DNA of 64,000 nt, taken from assembly GCA_965247125.1 (NCBI GenBank), contig CBDFGO010000003.1, forward strand, positions 992,001 through 1,056,000. Reading direction: 5' to 3'. This DNA is from CALBJU01 sp965247125. Lineage in GTDB: Bacteria; Bacteroidota; Rhodothermia; Rhodothermales; UBA10348. Each line of letters starts with the position of its first letter. Positions within the stretch are counted from its first letter, which is position 1. The translations under genes and the position numbers were made by a program. Under the pieces are notes generated by a model, which saw only the letters and a program-made list of their open reading frames with translations, was not told where the DNA came from and did not search any database. Below, piece by piece: positions 35,881-44,558 of this stretch.

Positions 35881-36040
35881 TCACTTGGATCTGCCTGGCC
35901 CGGTTCGGTTTTCTGTACCTGTCAACCGATCGGGCTGGGCGATCCGGTGAGTTAAATCCTGGTCGCTGCAGACCGTTTTTTAGCTGGAAGATCTTCCTTC
36001 AGTTGGGCACGCGAGAACCGGACTTCAACTCCCGCCGTAT

Positions 36041-36727
36041 ATGCGCAAACCAACAAGGATGCGCATGGGTGCCAGCACGTTTTTTTCAGATGAGGATCGA
36101 GATCGGATCCAGGATGCGGTAGCAGCTGCTGAGACGCGAACTTCGGGAGAAATTGTGCCCGTTATCGTCGAATCTTCTGCGGACTATGGATTTACGAAGT
36201 GGAAGGCAGCATTTTTAGGAGTCCTTCTGGGACTTGCTGTTTTTGAACTTATTTCGATGCAGGCCGACGGTTGGAGTGAGCCCGCAACGATGAGTGCGCT
36301 GGGCTTTCCCTTGATGATTGGTCTAGGAGCGGGTCTGATGGTACTGCTGGTTCACTTTTTACCGGTAGCCCGTAGACGATTTATTCCCCAGTCCGCTATT
36401 GATATCGCGGTTCACAACCGGGCCCTGCGTGCATTTCTCGAACATGAAGTATTCGGAACTCGAGAGCGGACCGGTATCCTTTTGCTGGTGTCACTATTCG
36501 AGCACCGTGTAGAGGTAGTCGGCGACTCTGGTATCAACGAGAAAGTATCGGAAGATGATTGGGCGGATGTCGTCTCAGATATTGTGAAGGGAATCAAGTC
36601 AGGACAGCCTACGGACGGGATCGTCAAGGCCGTCGAGCGGTGTGGCGAGTTGTTGGAATCGGCGGGAGTGGCGATTCGAACGGACGACACGAATGAGCTT
36701 TCGGACGCGCCCAGATTCGAATCGTGA
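36041..36727 (+). CDS. TPM-domain membrane protein
   Basis: The 228-residue protein has an N-terminal part of the TPM domain (DRDRIQDAVAAAETRTSGEIVPVIVES). Two membrane helices follow near 60-80 and 88-112, then the remainder of the TPM fold (RTGILLLVSLFEHRVEVVGDSGI). TPM domains act as phosphatases in plants or as partners of membrane complexes. This arrangement, with helices inserted between the two TPM segments, is common in bacteria. A start at residue 9 (MGAST) is also possible. No tightly linked partner gene is present. Confidence 0.82.
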   Translation: MRKPTRMRMGASTFFSDEDRDRIQDAVAAAETRTSGEIVPVIVESSADYGFTKWKAAFLGVLLGLAVFELISMQADGWSEPATMSALGFPLMIGLGAGLMVLLVHFLPVARRRFIPQSAIDIAVHNRALRAFLEHEVFGTRERTGILLLVSLFEHRVEVVGDSGINEKVSEDDWADVVSDIVKGIKSGQPTDGIVKAVERCGELLESAGVAIRTDDTNELSDAPRFES

Positions 36728-36861
36728 CCGTGTTTCATCCGGGTCTGGTTTTGTCTTGGCCTGGTTTTGGGTTGATAATGGAATGAATCCTGTAGATATT
36801 TCGTCGATCCAGTGTAGCTACGTCTAGATTTCAGTTTCACTTTTGACAAAAGAGGGATTTC

Positions 36862-39207
36862 ATGTCCATTTCCCGCCAAATGGCATCAATTCTGGCTGTG
36901 TTCCTGTTTTTGCTGCAACCGTCTGCCGCACAAGAGATTACGGCAGAGGACTATGCGAAAGCTGAGGGATTTTTAAGCCAATACACCTCGCCGTTGATTT
37001 TTAAGGCTTCCGTTAGTCCGAACTGGATATCGGACTCACGAATGTGGTATCGCAATACCATCGCGGAAGGTTCAGAATTTATCCTCGTCGATGCCGAGCG
37101 CAGTACGCGCGAGCGCGCTTTCGACCATGCTCGACTCGCTCGCGCTGCATCGTCCGCTAGCGATTCGACCTACTCCGAATACGATCTTCCTTTTCGCACT
37201 TTCGAATTCGCAGGCGACAATCAGATCACATTTTCCGGAGATGGCCTCTCGTTCAGCTGCGACATCGCGAGATATCAGTGCACCGCCGAAGAAGCCTCTC
37301 GTGGGGACGGCGGGGCAGGTTCTTTCTCAGCCTTCGCGAGATTTCGTTCGACGACCGTTTCCTCTCCAGACGGTGCACAGGAAGCGTTCATCAGGGAGCA
37401 CAACCTGTGGGCGAGGAATACGGAAACCAAAGACGAACGTCAGTTGACATTCGACGGTGAGGAAGATTTTGGGTACGGCACGAATAACGCGGGCTGGACC
37501 AAGAGCGCTCGGCCGGTTCTGGTGTGGTCGCCAGATTCTAAAAAGATTGCGACTTTCCAGCATGACGGTCGCGGAGTCGGGGAGATGTACCTGGTTTCGG
37601 CTGCGACGGGTCATCCAGAAATCCAGGCCTGGAAGTATCCTCTTCCGGGAGACAGCTTAATATTCAGAATCGAACGCGTCATCCTGGATGTGGAGTCTGC
37701 GACGACGGTCCGTCTGAATATGCCTGCAGACGCTCATCGCTCGACGATAACGGACCACGTGGCTTATCGCGGAGGCTGGGCGGACGTCGAATGGAGTGAG
37801 GATGGGAGCGAGTTGTCCTTCGTGTCAAGCTCTAGAGATCACAAGGACGCCTGGTTGCGAACGGCAGATCCAGCGACGGGAGAGGTTACGGATGTACTGC
37901 ACGAACATCAGGACACGTTTTTTGAATCCGGTATCGGTGGATTGAACTGGAGATTTCTTCCGGACTCCGACGAGTTTATCTGGTTCTCACAACGCGACAA
38001 CTGGGGACATCTTTACCTGTACGATCAGCAATCGGGCGAGCTCAAACATCAGATTACCAGCGGCGACTGGAACGTGCGCACCATACAGAAGGTGGATCAG
38101 GAAAATCGCCAGATCTATTTCATGGGTTCAGGACGAGAGGAAGGCGACCCGTATTTCCTGTATCTGTACCGAATCGATTTCGACGGATCAGGTCTGACTC
38201 TACTCACGCCCGAGTACGGCCACCACTCGATTTCCTATTCACCCACGATGGACTATTTCGTGGACTCGTACTCTCAGCCGGATGTCTCTCCCCTCGCTTC
38301 CCTGCGATCATTGAGTGGCGCGGTCATCCTCGAGTTGGAACGAGCTGACATATCCGCGTTGATTGCGACGGGTTGGAAGCCTCCGATTCCTGTAAATGTC
38401 AAAGGACGAGACGGGGTTACGGATGTGTACGGTCTGATGTACACACCCACCGATCTGGATGAGTCGAAAAAGTATCCAGTGCTGAATTACATCTATCCGG
38501 GGCCGCAGAGCGGCAGCGTCGGATCGCGTTCGTTCCGGGCATCACGAAGCGACAAACAGGCCGTAGCTGAACTCGGATTCGTGGTCGTCGAAGTCGACGG
38601 AATGGGTACACCAGGTCGGTCCAAGTCCTTTCACGACACGTACTACGGCAATATGGGAGATAACACGCTGCCGGATCAGATCACCGCAATTGAACAGCTT
38701 GCAGACCGTCATTCATATATCGATGTCGAGCGGGTCGGTATCTGGGGTCATTCGGGCGGAGGATTTGCTTCAGCCGGTGCTCTGATGCGATATCCTGAAT
38801 TTTATGATGTCGCCGTTTCAGGCGCAGGAAACCATGACAACAGGACGTATGAGGATGACTGGGGCGAAAAATGGCAGGGTCTGTTGGAGGAAAATGAAGA
38901 CGGCTCGACGAACTATGACAACCAGGCAACCCAGCTTGAGGTCGATAATCTGAAAGGGAAACTCCTCATTGCCCATGGCACCCTGGATACCAACGTTCCG
39001 CCCAACAACACGCTTGTTCTGGTTGAGAAGCTGATGAATGCGAACAAGGATTTTGACCTGCTGATGTTCCCCAACAGCGGGCACGGTTTCAGACAGAGAA
39101 ATTACTGGATGCGTAGGCGCTGGGACTACTTCGTGAAGCACCTCATCGGTACGGAGCCCCCGAAGGAATACGTTTTTGGTGAGCGGCCGCCGCGGCAGTC
39201 TCTCTAG
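36862..39207 (+). CDS. exported S9-family (dipeptidyl-peptidase IV-like) serine peptidase
   Basis: A signal peptide (ISRQMASILAVFLFLLQPSAAQ) is followed by an eight-bladed propeller-type domain (about 30-510) and an alpha/beta-hydrolase domain. The catalytic set is visible: Ser in WGHSGGGFAS near 635, Asp in LDTNVPPNN near 712, and His in NSGHGFRQRNY near 745. The 781-residue length matches periplasmic DPP-IV relatives, which release dipeptides or cleave oligopeptides. The ATG follows AAGAGGGATTTC. A palindrome CTTTTGACAAAAG lies at 36840-36852 just before it. A strong terminator follows. Confidence 0.93.
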   Translation: MSISRQMASILAVFLFLLQPSAAQEITAEDYAKAEGFLSQYTSPLIFKASVSPNWISDSRMWYRNTIAEGSEFILVDAERSTRERAFDHARLARAASSASDSTYSEYDLPFRTFEFAGDNQITFSGDGLSFSCDIARYQCTAEEASRGDGGAGSFSAFARFRSTTVSSPDGAQEAFIREHNLWARNTETKDERQLTFDGEEDFGYGTNNAGWTKSARPVLVWSPDSKKIATFQHDGRGVGEMYLVSAATGHPEIQAWKYPLPGDSLIFRIERVILDVESATTVRLNMPADAHRSTITDHVAYRGGWADVEWSEDGSELSFVSSSRDHKDAWLRTADPATGEVTDVLHEHQDTFFESGIGGLNWRFLPDSDEFIWFSQRDNWGHLYLYDQQSGELKHQITSGDWNVRTIQKVDQENRQIYFMGSGREEGDPYFLYLYRIDFDGSGLTLLTPEYGHHSISYSPTMDYFVDSYSQPDVSPLASLRSLSGAVILELERADISALIATGWKPPIPVNVKGRDGVTDVYGLMYTPTDLDESKKYPVLNYIYPGPQSGSVGSRSFRASRSDKQAVAELGFVVVEVDGMGTPGRSKSFHDTYYGNMGDNTLPDQITAIEQLADRHSYIDVERVGIWGHSGGGFASAGALMRYPEFYDVAVSGAGNHDNRTYEDDWGEKWQGLLEENEDGSTNYDNQATQLEVDNLKGKLLIAHGTLDTNVPPNNTLVLVEKLMNANKDFDLLMFPNSGHGFRQRNYWMRRRWDYFVKHLIGTEPPKEYVFGERPPRQSL

Positions 39208-39238
39208 CGCACTCGCTGTGAAACGGGAACGACGTCGT

Positions 39239-39275
39239 GTGCCCTGCTGGACCCGGTCCGGCAGGGCACTTTTTT
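39239..39275 (+). terminator. rho-independent terminator of the S9 peptidase gene
   Basis: Arms GTGCCCTGC (39239-39247) and GCAGGGCAC (39261-39269) pair perfectly, with further pairing possible inside the loop (GGACC/GGTCC). A run of six T follows directly at 39270-39275. It lies 32 bases after the stop codon. This is the clearest intrinsic terminator in the window. Confidence 0.92.
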
Positions 39276-39366
39276 GTGCCGAAAACCAATTCCCACATGT
39301 GACATATTTAGGTTGTCCCGATGATTGTTTAGGTTGGCACGTAAACGATCAAGCGAATACTCATCT

Positions 39367-40173
39367 ATGCAGACAGTCAGCGTTATGAAACCAATCAATA
39401 CCCACGGAGCCATCAGCTGGGCCGAACTTCAAACCTCTGACCCGAAAGCCGCTGCCGCCTTTTACAGCGCGCTATTTGAATGGGAGACGCAGACCATGGA
39501 AATGGATTTCGGTCCATACACCGTCGGAAGCGTTGGAGGGCAACCGACGGCTGGAATAATGAATCTGATGGCAGAGGGTATTCCGGTCTACTGGGGCCTG
39601 TATGTGACGGTCGACGATGTGGATGCAACGCTGTCACAAGCCGCCGAAGCAGGCGCGACGATTATTCAGGAGGGTTTCGATGCTCCGGCGGTTGGCCGCA
39701 TGGGGGTCCTACAGGATCCATTCGGCGCGGTCATCAGCGTGATTAAGTACAATGATCCCGATCACGAAGCGCATCAACGAGAGTGGGCGGACTGCTTGAC
39801 CACTCACGGTGTGTTTTCATGGTTCGATCTACGCGTTGCGGATGCAGAAGCCGCTTCTGCGTTCTACGGTGATCTTTTTGGCTGGACAACCCAGAAAACC
39901 GATATGCCTCAGGGGGCCTACTACATAATCAACGTTGGCGAGGACGGTATCGGGGGCATGGTGTCTGTTTCTGCAGAAGAGATGCCGCCTCACTGGGGCG
40001 CATATGTGACGGTACGCGATCTCGACGCGTTCATTGAATCGGCAGAATCCTCAGGCGGAAAGTTGCTCTTTCCTTTCGTAGAAATTCCGGAAGTGGGAAG
40101 ATTTGCCGCCATTTCCGATCCACAGGGCGGTGTTTTGGCTGGATTCGAGTACGTCATCCCGGACAAATCATAA
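39367..40173 (+). CDS. double VOC (glyoxalase/bleomycin-resistance-like) domain protein
   Basis: Two homologous vicinal-oxygen-chelate domains are visible. The first is GAISWAELQTSDPKAAAAFY with GLYVTVDDVDATL; the second is GVFSWFDLRVADAEAASAFY with GAYVTVRDLDAFI. Each ends with a QDPFGAV or SDPQGGV segment. Such tandem proteins are often CFP-30B-like and lack an assigned reaction. Starts at 39367 and 39385 both fit; the frame reaching 39325 has a non-homologous N-terminus. The gene is separated from the S9 gene by its terminator, so it has its own promoter. Confidence 0.88.
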   Translation: MQTVSVMKPINTHGAISWAELQTSDPKAAAAFYSALFEWETQTMEMDFGPYTVGSVGGQPTAGIMNLMAEGIPVYWGLYVTVDDVDATLSQAAEAGATIIQEGFDAPAVGRMGVLQDPFGAVISVIKYNDPDHEAHQREWADCLTTHGVFSWFDLRVADAEAASAFYGDLFGWTTQKTDMPQGAYYIINVGEDGIGGMVSVSAEEMPPHWGAYVTVRDLDAFIESAESSGGKLLFPFVEIPEVGRFAAISDPQGGVLAGFEYVIPDKS

Positions 40174-40217
40174 CGCTTAATTCCGAGCGACAGGGCGCGA
40201 AAACTGGACGGAGGGAA

Positions 40218-40730
40218 CTACAAAAACCCAAGTTCGAGCTTCGCTTCGTCTGACATCATGTCGGGAGTGAACGGCGGTTCAAAAGTAATGTCCACTCGTG
40301 CGTCTTCTACAGAGGGGACGTGCCTCACTCTCATCTCGACCTGACCTGGAAGGAATCCCGCAGCCGGACAGTTCGGCGTGGTTAGCGTCATGGATATGAC
40401 GACGGTGCGGTCTGGATTAATCTGGATTCCATATATCAGACCCAGATCGTACACGTTTACTGGAATTTCGGGGTCGTAGACGGTCTTGATGGCCTCGATG
40501 ACCTCTTCCTCGATCTGCTTGTCCGTTAACACAGAAGGCTGTGTCACTTTGACCTTCGTTTTCGGAAGCTTCTTGTCCTTGCTCTTGGGTTCGGCTTTGC
40601 TTTTACTCTTGCTGGGAGCGGCGAGGGCGGAGGATGCCTCCACAATGTGACCGGAAGGCGTCGAGCCCGAGCCGCCGTCAGCGGCTGCAGCTTCTACAGG
40701 ATTCAGTTCTGATGATTCTTGCATGGTCAT
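40218..40730 (-). CDS. sufT: SUF-system protein SufT (MIP18/DUF59 family)
   Basis: SufT helps mature iron-sulfur proteins. The 170-residue protein carries the DUF59 core EEEVIEAIKTVYDPEIPVN, then VYDLGLIYGI and SMTLTTPNCPAAGFLPGQVE with the conserved cysteine. It ends VDITFEPPFTPDMMSDEAK. The first 65 residues are an Ala/Ser then Lys-rich linker (SKSKSKAEPKSKDKKLPKT), not part of the usual domain. It is the last gene of the sufBCDSET cluster and its start overlaps the sufE stop by 4 bases. Confidence 0.9.
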   Translation of the reverse strand: MTMQESSELNPVEAAAADGGSGSTPSGHIVEASSALAAPSKSKSKAEPKSKDKKLPKTKVKVTQPSVLTDKQIEEEVIEAIKTVYDPEIPVNVYDLGLIYGIQINPDRTVVISMTLTTPNCPAAGFLPGQVEMRVRHVPSVEDARVDITFEPPFTPDMMSDEAKLELGFL

Positions 40731-41170
40731 GGTTTTACGGCGGACTGGGCAGCAATGGCGGCTGCATACAGTCTTATCTGTTTAATCATTGAATCGAGAC
40801 CGTTTTTCCTGGTAGGAGAGAGGTGCTCCTTCAGTTCCAGTTCGTCCAGGAATGAGAGATCCGCGGCGGCCACATCGACGGCTGGCTGATTATTCAACAC
40901 TCGAAGCAGGATGGCGATTAATCCCTTCGTGATCTGGGCATCGGAGTCCGCTTTAAATCTGACCGTACACTCCATGGGTATAGGCTGGAGCCACACCTGC
41001 GCCTGACACCCTCTTATCCTGTAATCATCGTTTCGATATGACTCGTCTATCATTTCGAGCTCCTTTCCAAGATCGATCACGTACTGATATCGGTCCATCC
41101 AATCATCGAAAACGGTAAATTCTTCAACCAGTTCATCTGCACGATCGGATATGCTTGCTGCCATGTTCAT
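40727..41170 (-). CDS. sufE: cysteine desulfuration protein SufE
   Basis: SufE takes the persulfide sulfur from SufS and passes it to the SufBCD scaffold. The 147-residue protein has family size. The acceptor cysteine is in DYRIRGCQAQVWLQP near residue 52, preceded by FTVFDDWMDRYQYVIDLGKEL. It overlaps sufS upstream and sufT downstream by 4 bases each (ATGA-type overlaps), so translation of the trio is coupled. Confidence 0.95.
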   Translation of the reverse strand: MNMAASISDRADELVEEFTVFDDWMDRYQYVIDLGKELEMIDESYRNDDYRIRGCQAQVWLQPIPMECTVRFKADSDAQITKGLIAILLRVLNNQPAVDVAAADLSFLDELELKEHLSPTRKNGLDSMIKQIRLYAAAIAAQSAVKP

Positions 41171-42411
41171 GCGAACATCTTCTCCGCCTTAAAGAGACCA
41201 GAAACCAATCGGTCAACCTCTTGACGAGTGTTGTAGAACGCAAACGATGCCCTCACAGTGCCAGGAATTCCATAGCGCTTCATGAGTGGCTGAGTGCAGT
41301 GGTGGCCTGTGCGGACGGCGATGCCCAGACGATCCAACACCGTACCGACGTCGTAGGGATGCGTGTTACCCAGCAGGAAGGAAACAACGGAGGCTTTGTT
41401 TTCAGCCTCACCGACAATCCTGATTCCCTCAATCTCTTTCAGGCGTGAAGTAGAGTAGGCCAGCAGGTCGGCTTCCTGCTCCGCAATCCAGTCATATCCC
41501 ACTTCTTCGAGGTAGTCCAGAGCCGTCGCGAAGCCGATGGCGGCGGCGATGTTGGGCGTGCCGGCCTCAAACTTATGGGGTATCTCGTTGAACGTCGTTC
41601 CGGCGAAGTCAACTTCTTCAATCATATCACCGCCTCCTTGATACGGGGGAAGTGCTTCGAGCAGCTCTGCCTTGCCGAACAGGACTCCAAAACCGGTCGG
41701 TCCAAACAGCTTGTGGCTGGAAAGACAGTAAAAATCCACGTCCAAATCCGACACATCAACTCTCATGTGAGGCGCCGCCTGCGCCCCGTCCAACAGCACA
41801 GGAACACCGATCACGTGTGCATCGGAAACAATACGGCGCACCGGATTAATGGTACCCAGTGAATTAGACACATGAACCAGAGCAACAAGTTTTGTCCGCT
41901 CCGAAAGCATCCTTTCAAACTCGTCATACTCAAGTTCACCTGACTCCGAGACCGGTATCACTCGAAGCTTGGCACCACTCCGCTCACACAAAAGTTGCCA
42001 CGGCACAATATTGGAATGGTGTTCCATTTCCGAGATGAGAATTTCATCTCCCGGCCCTATTCCCTGAACACCGAGGCAAGCGGCGACTAGATTAATGGAG
42101 TCCGTCGTTCCGCGGGTAAACACGATTTCTCGACTACTTCCCGCTCCGATGAATTCGGCGATGCGTTTTCTTGAGTCCTCGTAAGCATCGGTCGCAATCT
42201 GGCTCAGCGTGTGAACTCCTCGGTGGACGTTCGCGTTTTCACGCTGATAGTAGGCGCTGATTCTATCGATAACCACCTGTGGCTTTTGAGAAGTAGCCGC
42301 GTTATCGAGGTAGGCTATCTGCTGTCCGTGAACCTCGGTAGCGAGCACCGGAAAATCGGCTCGGACGAGGTCGAGCTTATCACGCGATGTAACCATTGGT
42401 GATTCGGACAT
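41167..42411 (-). CDS. sufS: cysteine desulfurase SufS
   Basis: SufS is a PLP enzyme that removes sulfur from cysteine. From the ATG at 42411 it has 414 residues. Motifs are AYLDNAATSQKP, HRGVHTLSQIA, FTRGTTDSINLVA, EMEHHSNIVPW, the PLP lysine in CLSSHKLFGPTGFG, and the catalytic cysteine in RTGHHCTQPLM. The longer frame to 42438 would overlap sufD by 23 bases; 42411 starts 5 bases after the sufD stop. Confidence 0.95.
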   Translation of the reverse strand: MSESPMVTSRDKLDLVRADFPVLATEVHGQQIAYLDNAATSQKPQVVIDRISAYYQRENANVHRGVHTLSQIATDAYEDSRKRIAEFIGAGSSREIVFTRGTTDSINLVAACLGVQGIGPGDEILISEMEHHSNIVPWQLLCERSGAKLRVIPVSESGELEYDEFERMLSERTKLVALVHVSNSLGTINPVRRIVSDAHVIGVPVLLDGAQAAPHMRVDVSDLDVDFYCLSSHKLFGPTGFGVLFGKAELLEALPPYQGGGDMIEEVDFAGTTFNEIPHKFEAGTPNIAAAIGFATALDYLEEVGYDWIAEQEADLLAYSTSRLKEIEGIRIVGEAENKASVVSFLLGNTHPYDVGTVLDRLGIAVRTGHHCTQPLMKRYGIPGTVRASFAFYNTRQEVDRLVSGLFKAEKMFA

Positions 42412-42415
42412 TTTA

Positions 42416-43738
42416 CTACTCGTTCGCAAGCAATTCATGGAGGCGAACGTAGAGATACTCTCGAATATCCTCGACTTCTATCAGATCGATCACGTCCCTG
42501 GCAAATGCTTCGAGGAGGAGAAGGCGAGCGGTCTCGGGGCGGAGGCCTCGAGTCTGCAGGTAAAAGAGGGCTTCATCGTCCAACTCACCTGTAGTTGCAC
42601 CGTGACTGCATTTTACATCATCGGCATAAATCACAAGTTCAGGTTTGGCGAAAATGCGTGCTCTTCTATCCAGCAATATGCTCTTGGAAGACTGATAGGC
42701 GTTCGTCTTCTGGGCGTCCTGGCGGACGAGGACCTTGCCATTGAACACTCCGGTCGCAGTGTCTGCGACGATTCCCTTGAAAAGCTCATTGCTGAAGCAG
42801 TTGGGTTTCACGTGGTCGACGAGAGTGTGATTGTCAACGTGTGACGCACCACGGGCTATGTAGAGGCCGTTCAGATGGGTTTCGCAGTTTTCTGCATCCG
42901 GAAGGAAGTTCAGATTATTTCGAACGACACCCCCTCCGATGGTAATGTTATTCGTCTTGAATATGCTTCCCTCTCCTTGCTGGACGAACAAAGCATTGAC
43001 AAACGTAGCTTCCTCAGATCGCTCGTAGACGAGGACGTGGTCCAGATTTGCTTCCTCGCCAACCATGATCTCGGTAACCCTGTTCTCGAATGCGCTTCCA
43101 GCATCCAGGTGCCCAAAGTGTTCGATGATGCGGAGCGTCGACCCTGCATCGGCAACGATCAGAAATCGTGATTGCACAAAGCCGGCCGTGGCAATCCTAT
43201 CATGGTGAATCACAATAGGTTGTTCTATGTGGGCTCCTGCAGCAACGTGGATCAGGATACCGTCTTCGGTCAATGCCGCAGCGAGCGCGGAAAAGGGGTC
43301 TCTATCGAGGACGATGGCACCGGAAAGGTGCTCGTGAAGAGCCTCATTCTCACTTTTTGCGCCTTCCTGAAGGGTCGTGATGGTCAGCCCCTCCGGAAGA
43401 GAGGAAGCTAGCGGTCCATTTGTGAGAAGTCCGTTATTCGTCTCGATATGAATTCCCGATACATCGCTGAAGGCTCGATTCGATCCACGAGGCTCGGTCT
43501 CAGAAACATTCGTGAGGGTACGTTCAACCCGTTTGGAAATAGGTGTGTATTTGTAGGATTCCGTTCTCTTCGTCGGAAAACCAAGACTGGCAAACGCCTT
43601 CAGAGCCTGGTGCCTATGCTCGGTCCACGCAGATCCTCCCGCCGCATTTTTTACAATGTGGTCAAACTCTTTCAGGAAGTGGGACTCCGCCCCCCCGCTA
43701 TTTCGGGTTGTTTCGATCATCCGATTCTGATTCGACAT
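42416..43738 (-). CDS. sufD: Fe-S cluster assembly scaffold protein SufD
   Basis: SufD joins SufB and SufC in the SufBC2D scaffold. The 440-residue protein is a beta-helix protein with the family C-terminal block CSHGATTGELDDEALFYLQTRGL, where the conserved His-Gly and Asp-Asp occur. The N-terminal region (LKAFASLGFPTKRTESYKYTPIS) is also typical. It lies 19 bases downstream of sufC and 5 bases from the chosen sufS start. Confidence 0.95.
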   Translation of the reverse strand: MSNQNRMIETTRNSGGAESHFLKEFDHIVKNAAGGSAWTEHRHQALKAFASLGFPTKRTESYKYTPISKRVERTLTNVSETEPRGSNRAFSDVSGIHIETNNGLLTNGPLASSLPEGLTITTLQEGAKSENEALHEHLSGAIVLDRDPFSALAAALTEDGILIHVAAGAHIEQPIVIHHDRIATAGFVQSRFLIVADAGSTLRIIEHFGHLDAGSAFENRVTEIMVGEEANLDHVLVYERSEEATFVNALFVQQGEGSIFKTNNITIGGGVVRNNLNFLPDAENCETHLNGLYIARGASHVDNHTLVDHVKPNCFSNELFKGIVADTATGVFNGKVLVRQDAQKTNAYQSSKSILLDRRARIFAKPELVIYADDVKCSHGATTGELDDEALFYLQTRGLRPETARLLLLEAFARDVIDLIEVEDIREYLYVRLHELLANE

Positions 43739-43757
43739 TCAAATGGAGACGTATTAA

Positions 43758-44534
43758 TTAAGTCAGTTCAGTCTGCGTTTCCTTGATCCAGTCGTAGCCC
43801 TTTTCCTCCAACTCCAGTGCGAGTTCCTTTCCGCCAGACAGGACGAGCTTGCCATCCAGCAATACGTGCACAAAATCTGGAACGATGAACTCCAGCAGCC
43901 TTTGATAGTGGGTGATGACCACGAAAGAGCGATCCGGATCGCGAAGCGTATTGACACCGTCGGCTACGATGCGCAGGGCATCAATATCCAGACCAGAGTC
44001 AGTCTCATCCAGTATGGCTAATTTTGGATCCAGCATGGCAAGCTGAAAGATCTCATTTCTCTTTTTTTCCCCACCCGAGAATCCTTCGTTCACCGAACGG
44101 CTCTTCAATGAAGGGTCAAGAAGAACCAGTTCCGCCTTCTCCTTCATCATTCTCAGAAAATCACCTGCTGAGAGTTCATCCAATCCTCGATGCTCGCGGA
44201 CCGATTTTACAGCCTGCTTTAAAAAGTTCGACGTGGACACACCTGGAAGCTCTACTGGGTACTGAAAAGCGAGAAATAGTCCTTCGCGTGCACGTTCGTC
44301 TGCCGCCATTTCAAGCAGGTCAGTGCCATCAAAAGTGACGGAGCCCTGGTCAATACTGTATCCGCCCTTTCCAGCAAGTACCGAGGCCAGCGTACTTTTG
44401 CCGGACCCGTTGGGACCCATGATCGCGTGCACCTCACCAGCATTTACTGTCAGGTTTATGCCCCTGAGGATCTTAGTACCCTCTTCTTCAATGGAGACGT
44501 GCAGGTTCTTTACGGATAGCATGTGTTCTTTCAA
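43758..44534 (-). CDS. sufC: Fe-S cluster assembly ATPase SufC
   Basis: SufC is the ABC-type ATPase of the scaffold complex. The 258-residue protein has Walker A IMGPNGSGKSTLASVL near residue 39, the Q-loop FLAFQYPVELPGV, the signature FSGGEKKRNEI, and Walker B AILDETDSGLDIDAL. The His-switch is VITHYQRLL. It lies 24 bases after sufB and 19 before sufD. Confidence 0.97.
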   Translation of the reverse strand: MKEHMLSVKNLHVSIEEEGTKILRGINLTVNAGEVHAIMGPNGSGKSTLASVLAGKGGYSIDQGSVTFDGTDLLEMAADERAREGLFLAFQYPVELPGVSTSNFLKQAVKSVREHRGLDELSAGDFLRMMKEKAELVLLDPSLKSRSVNEGFSGGEKKRNEIFQLAMLDPKLAILDETDSGLDIDALRIVADGVNTLRDPDRSFVVITHYQRLLEFIVPDFVHVLLDGKLVLSGGKELALELEEKGYDWIKETQTELT

Positions 44535-44558
44535 TTACGGAGATAAAGAGCAGTGGGA

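Noticed and set aside
35881..36040. Terminator or structured RNA after the META-like lipoprotein
   Set aside because: An imperfect inverted repeat (GCCTGGCCCGGTTCGG with a partly matching arm) and a later T6 run exist, but they are not adjacent in terminator form.
36412..36879. 155-codon minus-strand frame across the TPM gene end
   Set aside because: Antisense shadow with Ser/Arg-rich composition; the plus-strand gene has clear domain support.
40174..40217. Terminator between the VOC gene and sufT
   Set aside because: No convincing stem or T-run could be drawn in these 44 bases.
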